Below, piece by piece: positions 47,183 through 58,807 of a DNA stretch of 64,000 nucleotides (position 1 is the stretch's first letter; each line of letters starts with the position of its first letter). The notes below the pieces were generated by a model, which did no database searches, was not told the origin of the DNA, and worked only from the letters and a program-made list of their open reading frames with translations. The DNA is from Magnaporthiopsis rhizophila. Taxonomy: Eukaryota; Ascomycota; Sordariomycetes; Magnaporthales; Magnaporthaceae. Location of the stretch: contig PYSS01000055.1 in NCBI GenBank assembly GCA_003049465.1, positions 1-64,000 on the forward strand. Direction: 5' to 3'. Position numbers and translations under genes: made by a program.

Positions 47183-50131
47183 ATGAAAAATAGCAGCTTT
47201 GGTGACCCCAACGTCCGGCCGCCTGCTTCGCCGCCGCCGCCGCAGAAGACCCCGACGACGACCGTCCACCCGAGCCCTGTCTTCGAGACGCCCAGGCCGG
47301 CCACGGGCCACCTTGACCACTCCGGTAGCTGGACTCCTCACTTCGCCGAGGAGTACTCGCTCTTCAACGCCACTCCTGGCAACCTGAGGGCCTCGCCCCG
47401 CCGCGGCTTCTTTCCCGTCGAGTTTGGCTCCGGCGCGCCTTTCGCCTCGAATTTCCCCCACCTCAAGCAGCATCCGTCCCCGGCCCTCGGTGGCCCGAAC
47501 AAGAGACATCTGTCCGCTGAGGATATCGCCGAGGAGACCACGACACATGCCACGCACTTCTCGCCGAACCCGAACCTTCCGTTCCCACCCGTCGACCCCT
47601 CGCTGAGACTCCCTTCGTCGCCCGGCCCCCTCGCCCTGACGCACGACGAAGCCCAGACTGCCGATTCTCCATCCCACAGCGAGGACTTGGAGCGTCGGGC
47701 CTCGGCATCCGGCGGAGATCGCTCCCCAAAGAAGGCAAGACTGGGCGCCGTCGACCTTGACGACCAGGGACAAACCGCCACCCCTCCGCCATCGTCGACC
47801 AAGGGGCGGCGCAAGAAGCTGGCCCCCAAGGTCAAGACCAAAGCAATGCAGAATGAACAGGGCTTCGGAGACTTCTCCGGAGCTGGCACGGGGAACCAAC
47901 ACCACCCCAACATGGGCATGTTCGTAACATCGCCTGCCGACATGTTCGGCTTCTCCATGTCGGCGCCGGTCTCGGCACACTCGTTTGTGGACTCGCAGCA
48001 GTTCTGGGAGACGGAGGCGGCGGCCATGGCCGGAATGGAGCTCGAGTTCTCCGCTGCTCAGCACGCCGAGATGTTCCAGACCCCCGCAACGGTGGCGCCC
48101 ATGGGTCAGCACCGGCCTTCCGGGTCGCTGGACTGGGGAAGGGCCAACCAGATGTTTCAGGAGACGGGCCTGCTTCCCCATCAGCAACCAGAGCAGCAAC
48201 AACAGCAGCAGCAACATCCGCACCCGCAGCAGCCGCAGCAGCAGGCTCGGCCGCCGTCCCAGAACAGCCGTCGTTCCCCTGTCAAGCGAGAGCGTCCGTT
48301 GGCTCCAAAGACGATGATGCCGGCCATAGACACAAGTGCAATGAGCCAGTCCATGATGGTTGACACAAGCATGTACCAGACCCCAATCGAAGACAGCTTC
48401 GGGCTGTCTCACGGCCAAAGCGTAGACCCAGGGATGCTGTTCAGCCGGCCGCCATCTTCCAGCATGGAAGCCGTCTTCAACCCCATGCAGCAGCAGCAGC
48501 AACAGCAGCAGCAACAGCAGCAGCACGTGCCGAGTGTGACGGCACATCGGGCTCTTGCTCCAGCTTCCAGCCAACAGTCATCACACCAGCAAGGTGACAA
48601 CCAGAATCACGGCCGAAATGTGAACCCGGCGTCCGCTCCAGCCAAAGGCCTCGGGAATTCCACCAAGGCACCGGCGGCACGGGCGGAGCTCCGTCGAGCG
48701 AATAGCGTGAAGGAGTCGGGTCCAAGCAAGCGGGGAAGCCGGGCGGCTGTTAGCTCGCCGGTCAAGCCCCGTCCAGGCCTGTCGAGGAGCTTCAGCGAGA
48801 ATCGTGGCCGGCATCATCAGCTCGCCAGGCCATCGTCCGCCTCCAGCACCTCGAGCCACCATACCGTAGTGGCCCTTGAAAACCAACTGCATCATCAGCA
48901 GCCAGCACCGGGAACCCTGAGCCGGCCGTCGTCGCACGATAGGTTGTCGGTGTCAAACGGCAGGGCGTCACCGCTAAAGTCGAACCAGGGCCATCGGCTG
49001 CCCAGTTTGACGTCCATACCCGAGTCATCGCCAGGAGCGGCAAACGCGGCAGCTTTCGGCATTAACCGGGCGTCGGTCAAGTTCACAATCGACGCCAACG
49101 GAAGAGCCCGGGTCGAGACGGTCGTGGCGGAGGATGAGCCGGCAGCCGCAGCCAGGAGAGGACGGAGTAAACGGAAGGGAATGGCTAGCGGCAGCAGATC
49201 GTCGTCGCGGTGGGACTCGACAGACGATGACGGTGGCCCGCCCGGTGCCCACGACGACGACGACGCGTCCTCGACCGACGACGAGCCCATCATCATACCC
49301 AGCCGCAACACCTCGTTCGCCCTCCCGGACCCGCTCAAGGTCTCGGGCCAACAACGTGCGCGATACCAGAACGGCGGAGGACATAGAGATAGAGCTTCGC
49401 AGCGGAGCGTAAGCGTGCACAGCGCGGCAAGCTCGATGCTGGGCGGCAGTGGCGGTCGAGGCGGCAGCAGCAGCAACGAGCCGGAGAGCGATTCCGAGAC
49501 GGTGGTCAACGACGGCCGCCTACTGACCTCGGGAGCAGGCGACGCGCTCAGCGAACTCGCGAAGCTGAGGCAAACCCGGCAGAACGGCGGCGGTGCGCCG
49601 AGGCTCAGAATCCCAGGCAGCGGAGGAGGCTCGAGGCAGCGGTTCAGCGCTCCGAGCGGCGGCGGCAGCGGCAGCTTTGGTCGCGGATCTCAACAGCAGC
49701 AACAGCAACAGCAACAACAGTACAGCAGCGCGGCGACCTCGCCCACGGCGCTGACCGAGGTGAGCCTGCCCACGCCATCGACGGCTACCAGGACGGGGCG
49801 CGGCATCCGTTGCGTGTGCGACAGCACCGGAGTCGACCACAACCGGGACGGCTTCATGGTGCAGTGGTGAGTCTTGGGACCCGGCCTGGCCCCGTCTCCT
49901 CTTCTGGCGCAGTGATTGCTGACGCGTGCTTGGTTGGACCTGGGTTTCAGTGATTCGTGCGAGATGTGGCTCCACGGCAAGTGTATCAACATACCCAAGC
50001 GGAGCATGATGCCTTCGGTCTACATCTGCGCCTTTTGCGCGAGGACGCCGCACGCCCGCGCTGGTCGGCCCACCGTTCCCCCGTCGGCCCTGTCGCCGCT
50101 GGCGCACAAGTCTTTCACCAAATTCCGGTGA
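47183..50131 (+). CDS. PHD-finger protein with polyglutamine tracts
   Basis: Two exons, 47183-49866 and 49951-50131 (84-nt intron, GTGAGT...CAG), give 954 aa. The N terminus has a TPTTTVHPSPVFETPRP segment, then WTPHFAEEYSLFNATPGNL, and HFSPNPNLPFPPVDPSLRLPSSP, which read as conserved fungal blocks. A basic stretch (KGRRKKLAPKVKTK), several Gln runs (around 48195-48245, 48486-48525 and 49690-49718) and Ser/Gly/Asp-rich regions follow. At about residues 875-928 there is one C-terminal PHD finger: CVC, then CDSCEMWLHGKC, then CAFC (C4-H-C3 pattern), split by the intron just before CDSC. PHD fingers read histone H3 tails, usually methylated lysine 4; the Trp of the CEMW element fits that class. 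Probably a nuclear chromatin-linked regulator. The start is chosen at ATGAAAAATAGC because the upstream in-frame extension looks noncoding. Confidence 0.85.
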
Positions 50132-52347
50132 ATAGATTGGGATAAAGCATCGACTAAGCGCTGTATAGGCTTTTGTTTGATCTGCCACTGTTGCTACAAC
50201 GCCGTGACACGCTCTTTTTCTTCTTTTTTTTTTTTTTTTCGTCCGTCTCGGATGGTGACGTTGGTGAACAAGCGCCTCCCGAGGTATATGACTGAGTGGC
50301 GTTGTGTAAACACAGAGGAAGGAAGACGAGAGGATGAGGCATGATCGTTTGCTGTGTGCGTGTATATATGTGGGCGAAGTCTCGTTTGGTGCCGCCCCAG
50401 CCCCACCTACCTCGTTCTGCTGTCCTTGGTCTAACAAGGCAAGCGGGTGGCTGCCTTTCGGCACCCTTACCTGCCTACCTCTTTTCCTATTTCGCGTTGG
50501 GTTTCTTGCAAGTGGCCGGAGTCGATAAAAAGTCCGAGCAAACAATATAGAGGCGGGCGTCGACCAGCATTTACGACTCATCGGGTGGGATGGAGTAGGG
50601 TATATGACTGAATAGAGGAGAGAGAGAGAGAGAGGAGAAAAACCGGAAGGACCTGGCAGCACGGACGGTGGGAGCTCTGGGAAGAAAAGGGCGGGGTGTT
50701 TGGATGGTTTTCTGTTATTTTTGTGTCATGATACCCCCCTGACGGAAACAAGAAAGGAGGCCAATCCAACCTACACACGAAAGCTTGGGTTTTAATCTCT
50801 CAGATGTTGGACGATGCGGCACGAGGCAGGGTAGTAAACAAATAAACAAACAACACAGCAAGACGCGACGGGGCATAACTGGAGTACATGTCGCGTACAA
50901 ATTATGATACATGGTAGGTACCATACCTAGGTACTGTTTGCTTAACCCCGACGCGCATCATCCCTTCTCTACCTGGGCACCAATGCATTGCAGACGACGA
51001 TGTGTTAAGGAGGGTGAGGTAGTTCCTGACGATTTCCCCCCAACACCCTGGGAACGTGGACACCGACAACGAGGGAAACCTGCAGCACGGGCATGCATGG
51101 CTCCGCGCCATTGCCCAATCGTCTCCGTTCACGGCATCACACCGCCGCGGCGCGCTGTGGGGGTTGCAGTTTTGGCTCCCACGTCGGCGGGCATGAGGGT
51201 ATGGGATTGTGGGGCTGCCGGTGCAAAACGAGCAGAGCTTGCGGGTATGTTGAAAGATTTTTGCTTTTTTTTTTTTCTGTGACGCGACCTTTTTGGGATT
51301 GTGTCTGTTGTCTGTACCTGAGTCCCGCCCATGTGCAATACCTACCACTCACTGTACATCAAGGTAACTAACTGGTTGTCGGATGGGGACGGGGAAGGGG
51401 AAGGTCGAGGGTGTTGATTTCTTTCACGTCAGGTATATGTACCCCTGTATCTACGTCCGCACTTTCTCTGTCGAAGCCATCTAGAAGTCGCATTGGCCAG
51501 CCCCTAGCATGGTAAACAAGTCTGAGTCTGGTCCCAGACAGCCCGCGCACCAGCCGCCGTGTCCGGCCCGGACCAGGCCTCCTAGACTGGCCTCCATTGC
51601 GGGGCGGGCGGCGACGGGCGTATCGATATGGATTTGCTCCACGACCCCGGCCGGAGTTGCCAAAAACAGTCCGTGGCTTGGCTGCCGACGATTCCGTAGG
51701 CTGGGACAGCTCACATCTGCCGTCCATTCTTTGCACTACGAACAGGGATGCCGCCGCGCTTTTGCACGTATAGCGCCTCGACGATGGGAGTGCGAGAGAT
51801 ATTTTAACGTCGCATACATCCTGTAACATAACTTGCGCAGCCTTTCCGACGTGGGATTGATTTGCGTCCCGAACGGCCTCAGAAAAGTGGTTGTCGGAGA
51901 TATAGATTGATCTCTAGCAGCCGGCACCTTTCAATCCTTCGCGCCATACCGAATGCATCCCCTAGAACGGCAAGCGTAAATCGCTTCTTCTTTTTGTCAC
52001 CATGCTGACCCCAACCACTTACTTTGTGATAATCATTTTCCGCCTGCCGGGACACAGCAATCCACATTCATCCTTCACATGTTCCCCGAGTTGACGAAGG
52101 CAATCAAATGGGCAAACTACATGACCCTCATCGTCAGTGGGGGAAGGTAAATGAAACAACGGGCCGTCTATCTCGAGTCCCAATGGGTCCCTCTGGCGAT
52201 GACAAGGAGTTGCCCGTTCCTATCACAGAGCAATAACTCCCGAATCCTTCAGCTCCCTTGCCTGGGGTGCTGGGGCACCAAGTGCAAGCCGAACCTCCCT
52301 GCTGTTTACCTACCTACAGATCACACACCCAACTACAATAGTGTGCC

Positions 52348-52372
52348 AAAAAAAAAAAAAAAAAAAAAAAAA
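52348..52372. repeat. Poly-A tract (25 nt)
   Basis: Uninterrupted A run, downstream of the minus-strand transposase relic. Confidence 0.8.
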
Positions 52373-52513
52373 CGCAAATCCGTGCATGGGCCACACTCAC
52401 CACCACCAAACACCCCTATTTCAAAAGGGCCGCATTTGATCAGAAATAAAGCTATTCGCATGCCGTTACTTGCAATAGAGACAAATTGGCCGGAATTTAT
52501 TATATATAATACG

Positions 52514-52650
52514 CTAATACTTGGTATACCAACCCCGGGCCTGGTAAAGGGCCTCAATCATACGGGGCATAGAATTTACGTGGATGGCCCATGTCCGGAA
52601 GACTTCCGTGAGGGCGCACAACATCCACCATCACGCGCTCAAATCCTGCA
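52514..52650 (-). pseudogene. Tc1/mariner-type transposase C-terminal relic
   Basis: Reading the minus strand to the TAG at 52516-52514, the last residues are NSMPRMIEALYQARGWYTKY. This matches the very C-terminal pattern of fungal Tc1/mariner DDE transposases (SMPRR-IEA-ARGG-TKY). A WW pair and an in-frame TGA lie just upstream, and the DNPIE-type catalytic region expected before it is missing or scrambled, so this is a broken relic. AT enrichment around it fits decay by RIP-like mutation. Terminal inverted repeats were not identified. Based on motif memory; a translated search would settle it. Confidence 0.55.
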
Positions 52651-53637
52651 TTGCAGCAGGACTGTATACGGGTTCCTAGAAAAGAGAAAGCGGGAGAGGA
52701 TCAGTCTGGGGATGATATTTATCTCATCCTGGGTCCCGGCCCGGATCCCGAAAGGCTCCGGACCAGATCGAGAACCTATGTCTCCTCTTCTTTAATTCTC
52801 CACACTCCCGCTAGACCACGATCCACAGCCTCCAACGGCCAACAAGTTATCCTAAGTCGCGGGTTGAGTTACATATAATATCATTTCAAGAAAAAAGTAG
52901 GCACCTAGGCAGTGTCGTTGAGGTCCCCAATGAGAAACTATCCAACCTGACTGTATTCCGGCAAATCTTGCGAGCAAACACCACACCCAAGTCCAGCGCT
53001 ACAACGGGGAATACACCCCCAAAGTCAACACCCGCCGAAACTATAGCCAAATGAGACGGAGAGAAACAGGACAAGGGAGAAAGAGAGCCATCCCGACCCG
53101 AATCCCAAGGACATCTCACCTCCACGCAAGGTCAAGAGACGAGCAGATCCGCAGAGATCATGAGACCCTCCTGATAACCTTCAATGTCGAGGGTGGAATC
53201 CGGCTGACCCTGGATACCCTTAAGGGTCTCATCGGGCCGGATGGTTTCGAGACCAAGATGAACGAGAGGGCAATACAGGGATCGAGGTATGAGAGTCGAG
53301 GTGATTAGATAGGCCGTCGGCTTCTGGGTGGCGAGAGGAAGAGGCGGATGAGGCGGGCTCATGACCTACAACAAGCCCAACACATAGGCGTAATAAATAC
53401 TTCTTAGACGATTCACCCATACCTATGACTTTGTATGCACCCGTCCGGATGGAACCAAAGCAAGCGTGGGTCATGGAGCAAAATTTCGGTTTGTTGAGAT
53501 CCATAGAATATAAAATCACAACGAAAGGCCAGGATGTTCACGATCATCACAGCCAATGCATCACGGTCATTAAGAAGCTTGTAGATCTGGAATGGGATGA
53601 TGTTGGCTATTTCTAGCCGACGAAGATTACCAAAAAC

Positions 53638-53655
53638 AAAAAAAAAAAAAAAAAA
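53638..53655. repeat. Poly-A tract (18 nt)
   Basis: Uninterrupted A run just beyond the stop of the minus-strand gene at 53732. Confidence 0.8.
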
Positions 53656-53731
53656 CCCTACCCACCCACCCTGCACGCCCGCGCCGAGGGCCGGAGATCC
53701 GGGGCGTGGCCGGCAGACTTGGCCACGTCAC

Positions 53732-54598
53732 CTAGATCCCCTCCCAGGCGTCGTGGACCGGGCAGACGCCGGTGAACCGGCTCTGGCCGGCCACTGGCGC
53801 CGCGACCGGGCCAGCGAACCGGGAGCCAGCCAGCCCCTTGGCCTTCTTGAGGCCGCTGCAGGTGCAGGCGTCCCTGCCCCGTTCCGCCCGGCCCCGGGAG
53901 ACGCCGGCCTGGACACCCGCTCCAGCCGCGCCCCCGGCCGACTGGTAGTCCTCCGCGACCGGAGGCGGGAGGTTGGCGTCCTCCTCCGCCTCCGTGAGGC
54001 GGGTGCCGGCGCCGGGCGTGAAGACGGCGGCACGCGGGTTGAGGGCCGGCGTGCCCCTCTTGGTGGCCGGGTGGGCGGCCGTGGCGGCCGTCGGCGAGAT
54101 GGCGGCGGCAGGCGTCGCCGGCTCGGCGTTGAGGAACGCAAGGTACCTGGCAGCAATCTCCTCGATCCTCTGCTTGAGGAGAGATGTACCAGCAGCCGTG
54201 GCATTTCCTGTGGGTGTGGCTGGTTAGCGCTCCATCCGTCATTACGGGTATCATCAAGGGAATAAGGAGTCGTGCGAGACATCTGGAACAGGGCAAGGGG
54301 TTATAAAATGATAAAGGGTGCTGTACATACCTCGTCCTGTGGTGCTATTCTCCACAGCGCCATGGGAAGCGTTACGATGGGCTGAAGGGCTCTGTGTGGG
54401 CGCTCCGCCGCGAGGGAGATTACCACGAGCAGCTCCGTGGGTGCCGGGATGATCATCCCCTTGGACGACTGGACGAGAAGCTTCCTGGGTGGCTGAGCGA
54501 GGAACTTGTTGGCCTCGTTGGCCGCGGTCGCACGTTTGCTGAGAGGATCCCATGAAGTTTCCGGCCTCGGCCATCTTCTCGTGCGTGAGTTTGTTCAT
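53732..54598 (-). CDS. Unrecognised two-exon protein
   Basis: Exons 54598-54331 and 54207-53732, joined by a 123-nt intron (GTATGT...CAG), give 247 aa. Exon 2 has no ATG in the right frame and is visible only after splicing. I do not recognise a family. The first half (MNKLTHEKMAEAGNFMGSS onward) is polar and probably disordered. A helix-like segment follows the junction: SLLKQRIEEIAARYLAFLN. The rest is Ala/Thr/Pro/Gly-rich with TKRGTPALNPRAAVFTPGAG and an acidic RLTEAEEDANLPPP. Four Cys occur near the end, including CTCSGLKK and GVCPVHDAWEG. The frame joins cleanly and ends at a TAG. Splice signals and amino-acid texture support a real gene, but nothing indicates function. It is convergent with the PHD gene and lies downstream of POP3 on the same strand, with a minisatellite just upstream. 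Confidence 0.6.
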
Positions 54599-54682
54599 TT
54601 TGATGGAGATGCTGTCGCGATCTTGCCAATGACTGGTTCGTATAGATAGATGGCGTAGAGGCGTCGTACGGCTCAGTTACGC

Positions 54683-55060
54683 GTCGACAGGAACGCCGAA
54701 GATAGATGAGGTTGATGTGCGATATGGCACGGATACGAGCCGACAGGAAGCCAGAAGGTAGATGAAGCAGAACTGCAGTATGGTGCAGAGACGAGCCGAC
54801 TGGGAGGCGGAAGACAGTTGAGGTGAAAGTGCGGTATGACGCAGAGATGAGTCGACTGGAAGGCCGAAGACGGGTGGTGGGGAAGAGCAGTATGGCGCAG
54901 AGAGGAGCCGACTTGCGTGTGGAAGCGCAGTATGGCGCAGAGGCGTGTCGACTCAAAGGCAGGTAGATACCAGGTAATGCGGACGTGTGGTATGAAGTGG
55001 CGCAGAGACGAGCCGACTGGAAGGCAGGAAGATAGATGTGCAGGTAATGCCAACAAAAAC
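54683..55060. repeat. Minisatellite, 56-bp period
   Basis: Seven imperfect units anchored on GTCGAC/GCCGAC at 54683, 54739, 54795, 54851, 54907, 54947 and 55012. The first four spacings are exactly 56 bp, then 40 and 65. Shared parts are GAGCCGACTGGAAGGC, a GAAGA-type spacer and GTATGGCGCAGAG. Because 56 is not a multiple of three, the repeat is unlikely to be coding; long frames through it on the minus strand are by-products. It lies 85-460 nt upstream of the two-exon gene start at 54598. Confidence 0.85.
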
Positions 55061-55735
55061 CTGTTGTTCTTCGAGTGCGCAGGCCTTGATTCGGAAACGA
55101 AAGATGTCCGGCTAACCTGATCAGCAGCAAGCAGCTTGATCTGGCGATGGATCTGCGGGTGAAAGAGTCGGCGCGATGGGAGGAAAGCAGACGGGTTTTG
55201 GAAGTGGAAAAATCTGCGTGGAGGAGGAAGATCTGGGTCGGGAGGGCAGGTAGGGCTTGGCTCCTGCTCCGTTTGACCACAGGTCAACGAAAAAATTTCA
55301 AGTGACTGCCTCTTTTTGTGCCGGTGGCCCAAGCAACCGTCGTATACCTAGCTTGACGCTGAAAAGAGAAGGAGTGACCTACGACCACAGTGCCTAGTCC
55401 GGACGTAGCTTTGTGCTCCTTCCCTCTTTTCCATTCAGGACAGGCGGAGGCAACTTCCCGGACTAACCTGACGGGTAAGGCATTCACAGGCCCCTAACTG
55501 CCTGTCCCGGACATCTGCCACCGGGCTGCCAGATTGGAACACAGAACGCCACCTAGGTCAGGCAACCGAGAGTGTCAAGAAGCCCCCCATCTTGTGTTAT
55601 ATGCACCCAGGTGAGTGACTGCAACAGGGAGAGATGCCTAGGTAGAGAGATGTTTCCATTGCGTTTGCTAACAACATGTCACTCCGCGACCGCCAAGCCG
55701 ATATTCACACCACGCCCAGCAAACATTGCCCTAGC
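55061..55735. other. Intergenic between minisatellite and POP3
   Basis: No gene seen. It probably holds the POP3 3' UTR and the distal promoter of the unrecognised gene. Confidence 0.4.
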
Positions 55736-56614
55736 TCACGCCTTGGAAGCCCGCTTCTGCTTTTTCCGGCCAACAGGGGCCTCGATTGTGTTGATCTTGG
55801 TCTCTCGATACCCAGCCGCCGCGAACTCCTTGAGCCAGGGGACCTCGACAAGCGCAACCTTTTGTCGGACGAAATCGAGAAGAGCCTGGGATTGCGGTGC
55901 GTCCGCCCTCAGGGCGACGCTGGATGCCCTGGGAATACCGAGACACTCGCTCAAGCGGTCCTCGCAGGCTTTGTTGAAGCCCACCAGACGGACGGGCGAC
56001 GACGCGGAGGCTACAGCGACCATCTGAGGAAAGTGGCAGTGGAATGCTGACGACTGTCCCGACCGAGCCACGAACACGGCCGTGTAGGGAATATTGTCCG
56101 CAGCATCACCTCCCGCTGTTCCATTGCCACTGCGTGTCTTGGGTCTGCCAGCGTTTCCGGTAGCCGCAGGCTGCTGAAGGCCCCGGGTGATACTTGCGAG
56201 TCCGACATCGACATATTTGCCAAGTTCTGGCGGCGGCGGCTTGACAGCCTCGGCTGCTGGCGCCTCTCCGACTTGCAATTGCTCCTTTTTCTTGGCCTTG
56301 CTTCGCTTGCCATTGGACTGAGACGTGTATTTTCTCCTGTACTCGCCCAGAGGAGAGAGCAGACTGTGAGGTTGTCAGCACGGAGCTTCGCATCAAGATA
56401 TCATCGGGGCAAAATAAACTCACTTGCAAAGAAGCTCTAGGATGGAGTCTTGGTCATCCTGTTGGATATGCGGCCTAGAGGGAGTCAGATGCGGCAGAGT
56501 TGACATCCATTTGGCCGGGTTATGAGTCTGGGGTTCGGGAGCTAGTTTGGAATCTCACCATTCAACCGCCGTGTAAGGGGTGTCTATTTGATGAACCAGT
56601 CTCTTGCGGTCCAT
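55736..56614 (-). CDS. POP3: RNase P/MRP subunit Pop3
   Basis: Three exons, 56614-56559, 56474-56424 and 56363-55736 (introns 84 and 60 nt), give 244 aa. The first two exons are only 56 and 51 nt, and both introns were found by restoring the family N terminus: MDRKRLVHQIDTPYTAVEW, then PHIQQDDQDSILELLC, then NLLSPLGEYRRKY. This is the start of the fungal Pop3 family (subunit of nuclear RNase P and RNase MRP, which process pre-tRNA and pre-rRNA). Later conserved parts: KYVDVGLASITRGLQ, YTAVFVARSGQSSAFHCHFPQMVA, VRLVGFNKACEDRLSECLGIPRASSVAL and a basic C-terminal tail (GRKKQKRASKA). The fold is expected to be L7Ae/Rpp38-like RNA binding. Good confidence in structure and family. Confidence 0.9.
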
Positions 56615-58807
56615 GATGGGAGCTTGTCTTCGGGTGGCAGCCTTTATCGCCCTCGAGGTAATGTCGGCAGTAATGACGTAGTCTTGCCACTCGGCAAGGC
56701 CGGTTGAGCGCCTAAAGCTTTGTTTTTTGTTTGCCGGTGACGCGTCTGGTACTTTGAGGAGAAATTTTGTGGTGGAACTGCCGTGACTCTCTTCCAAGGC
56801 TGATGGCGGCGGCGAGGCAACACAGAAAACTCAAGAGACAACCCGCCCAAGTGGTTCTTCGCTCTTCGCCTAGGAATAGTCTTGCTTTCCTCAATCTCTA
56901 AGCTGAGATTGAGCCCTATACCTAGTAGATAACTTCTGTCCTATGATGGACACCAGATGACGGGACCTCAATGCGTGTGGTCGTGGATCAAATGCTTGGA
57001 ACATCGATGGAAGTCAGGGGGCTGAGGACCCACAACTAGCAAAAAAAAGTATCCATCGAGCTGCACTCAATCAATTAACAGCCGGTGCCGAGGTTCCAAG
57101 GTCTCCCTATGGCCACTGCACAACATCATGCCAGCCTGGGTCGTTGGTTGTCAGCAAGGTGCACACAACAGACAGGCATTGATTCAATATTTTACAAGCT
57201 GTTTGCGTACATGTATATAGCCTCCCTATATGCGTCCGCCGCTATATAATGCCGTATACCGAAAAGAAGCAGTACATCTGGAAATGGAGGCACCTATTGG
57301 GCCTTGGGAGTTGCTTTCCGCGTGGTGGGGCTACTCTAGGAGGGTACCGGTGCCTGGATGCTACGGAAAAACGACCCGCAAAAGGTACTCGCCTCGCAAG
57401 CATGGAGGCGTTTTGGCTCCGTTCACGGCCGCCGACCCCACCAACCGAAATCGGTCCGCTCACCCAAATGCAATTGTGGACGAGTTGAGTCCCAACTCGT
57501 CCTCTTATTGTGACGTGAGTGGACATTCACAGCCGCGGGGTGGCTGCTGGTACGTGTCATCCAGCTGGCAAGCACCTACCCTATATGGTTTCCCTCCTTC
57601 CCCAATATTAGCCTCGAGTGTGGATGTTGAGCCATTGAAAAAAATACCCAAGGCGTTTGAGCTTCTAAAAGTGAGCCTAAAACTGCCCAGAACGCTTTCT
57701 GAGGCTCTCCTGACTGCGAACCACCGACGCGTTCCTAAACTCACCCCCTTCCCCGCGCCGTCGTATTTACACCCCACCCCCACTCAAGTAGGTCATCCAC
57801 AAGGGCGTTCATGTTTGCTTTCTTCTCACTGTCCAAACCACCAGAGAGCAATCACCACCAGACCGAAAAAGAAAAAGGACACCGACTCCCAAAACGGAGC
57901 CTTGCCGCTCTTCTAATCGCTTATCGGACTTCTTTTCTTCTCGCCCTCAACAACCGCCGGCTTGGCAGCTCGTCTAGTCTTTTGTTTCCTAAGGTGAATA
58001 CCCTATTTGAGCGTCTGGGATTCCCATACCTGCCCGGACACCAGCTTCAAGCTACGGCAAGTCAGTCCCAGTCCATCCAACGTCCCCGTCCCTGCCCCCT
58101 CAGGCTGCCAGCTCCATCACAGATGGGGGATCTTGCCGAAAAACAGAACGGATAGGTACATCTACCTCGTGTCTGTCCCATGCTTCCATCAGAAAGAAAA
58201 AAGAAGAGAAAAAGTCATCCATTGCACATTCATTCAATTCCGGTCCCACGTTCCGTCTCCACTCTGCAGGGTACCTGCGGCTTCACTCCGCTTTCACAGA
58301 ATCCCAGGTACCGCCCTCCTTCCCCAACTACCTTTTCGCAGCTAGGCAACCCAGCTCCTGGCTGCAGTTGCCTGCCACATCGCACGTCTCCCCAAACCCA
58401 CCTTTTTGCAGGCCGGCCCAGGTCGTGCTCGTGCCTCCCGCTTGCCTCCCGCCTGCACCCGCGACCTGCCAGGTAGTGGTGACTTCCACCTTCGGCCTTG
58501 TCCCGCCTCGTTTCGCCGTCTTCAATCCTCCCAGCCTCAGCCTTGCCCATAATTCCTGCCTCCGAATACCGCAGGTTTTCGCGTGCAACCTAAGGCTCCT
58601 GTGTCGATTCTAACGCGCGGAGAGAGCCAGGCTGTGTTTTTGATCCGCCCCGCTCGCCCACCCCAGGTTTGGCCGCCCGCCCGCCAACCTGACGTATGCT
58701 AGTGTGGGGGCCATCGCGAAGCTGTCGCCGAGCTGTCTCGCGCGAAGCTCGAGAGAGGCTGGAGCTTGAGCAATCACGCACTTGCAGTCCCGCTTGCACC
58801 CAGCCAG
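56615..58807. other. Intergenic, 2.2 kb, divergent promoters
   Basis: Between POP3 (-) and the deubiquitinase gene (+). The last 900 nt are pyrimidine-rich and may be the deubiquitinase leader. A 228-codon frame at 57230-57916 (+) has no motif or splice partner and is not called. Confidence 0.45.

Larger units (their letters stand above)
50132..53731. other. Intergenic, 3.6 kb, with transposon relic
   Basis: Between the PHD gene and the convergent two-exon gene. It contains poly-A runs at 52348-52372 and 53638-53655. From about 52.4 to 53.6 kb the DNA is more AT-rich than the genes and carries a decayed transposase end. A 78-residue minus-strand frame at 51481-51714 is unexplained but unsupported. 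Confidence 0.45.

Noticed and set aside
51368..51829. 153-codon minus-strand frame
   Set aside because: Arg/Pro-rich shadow of the frame at 51481-51714 in another phase; no support.
54453..55332. Two long minus-strand frames through the minisatellite
   Set aside because: The 56-bp period shifts frame each unit, and the translations are Leu/Ser/His repeats produced by the DNA repeat.
57230..57916. 228-codon frame upstream of the deubiquitinase gene
   Set aside because: No motif and no splice support; its composition matches the pyrimidine-rich leader.
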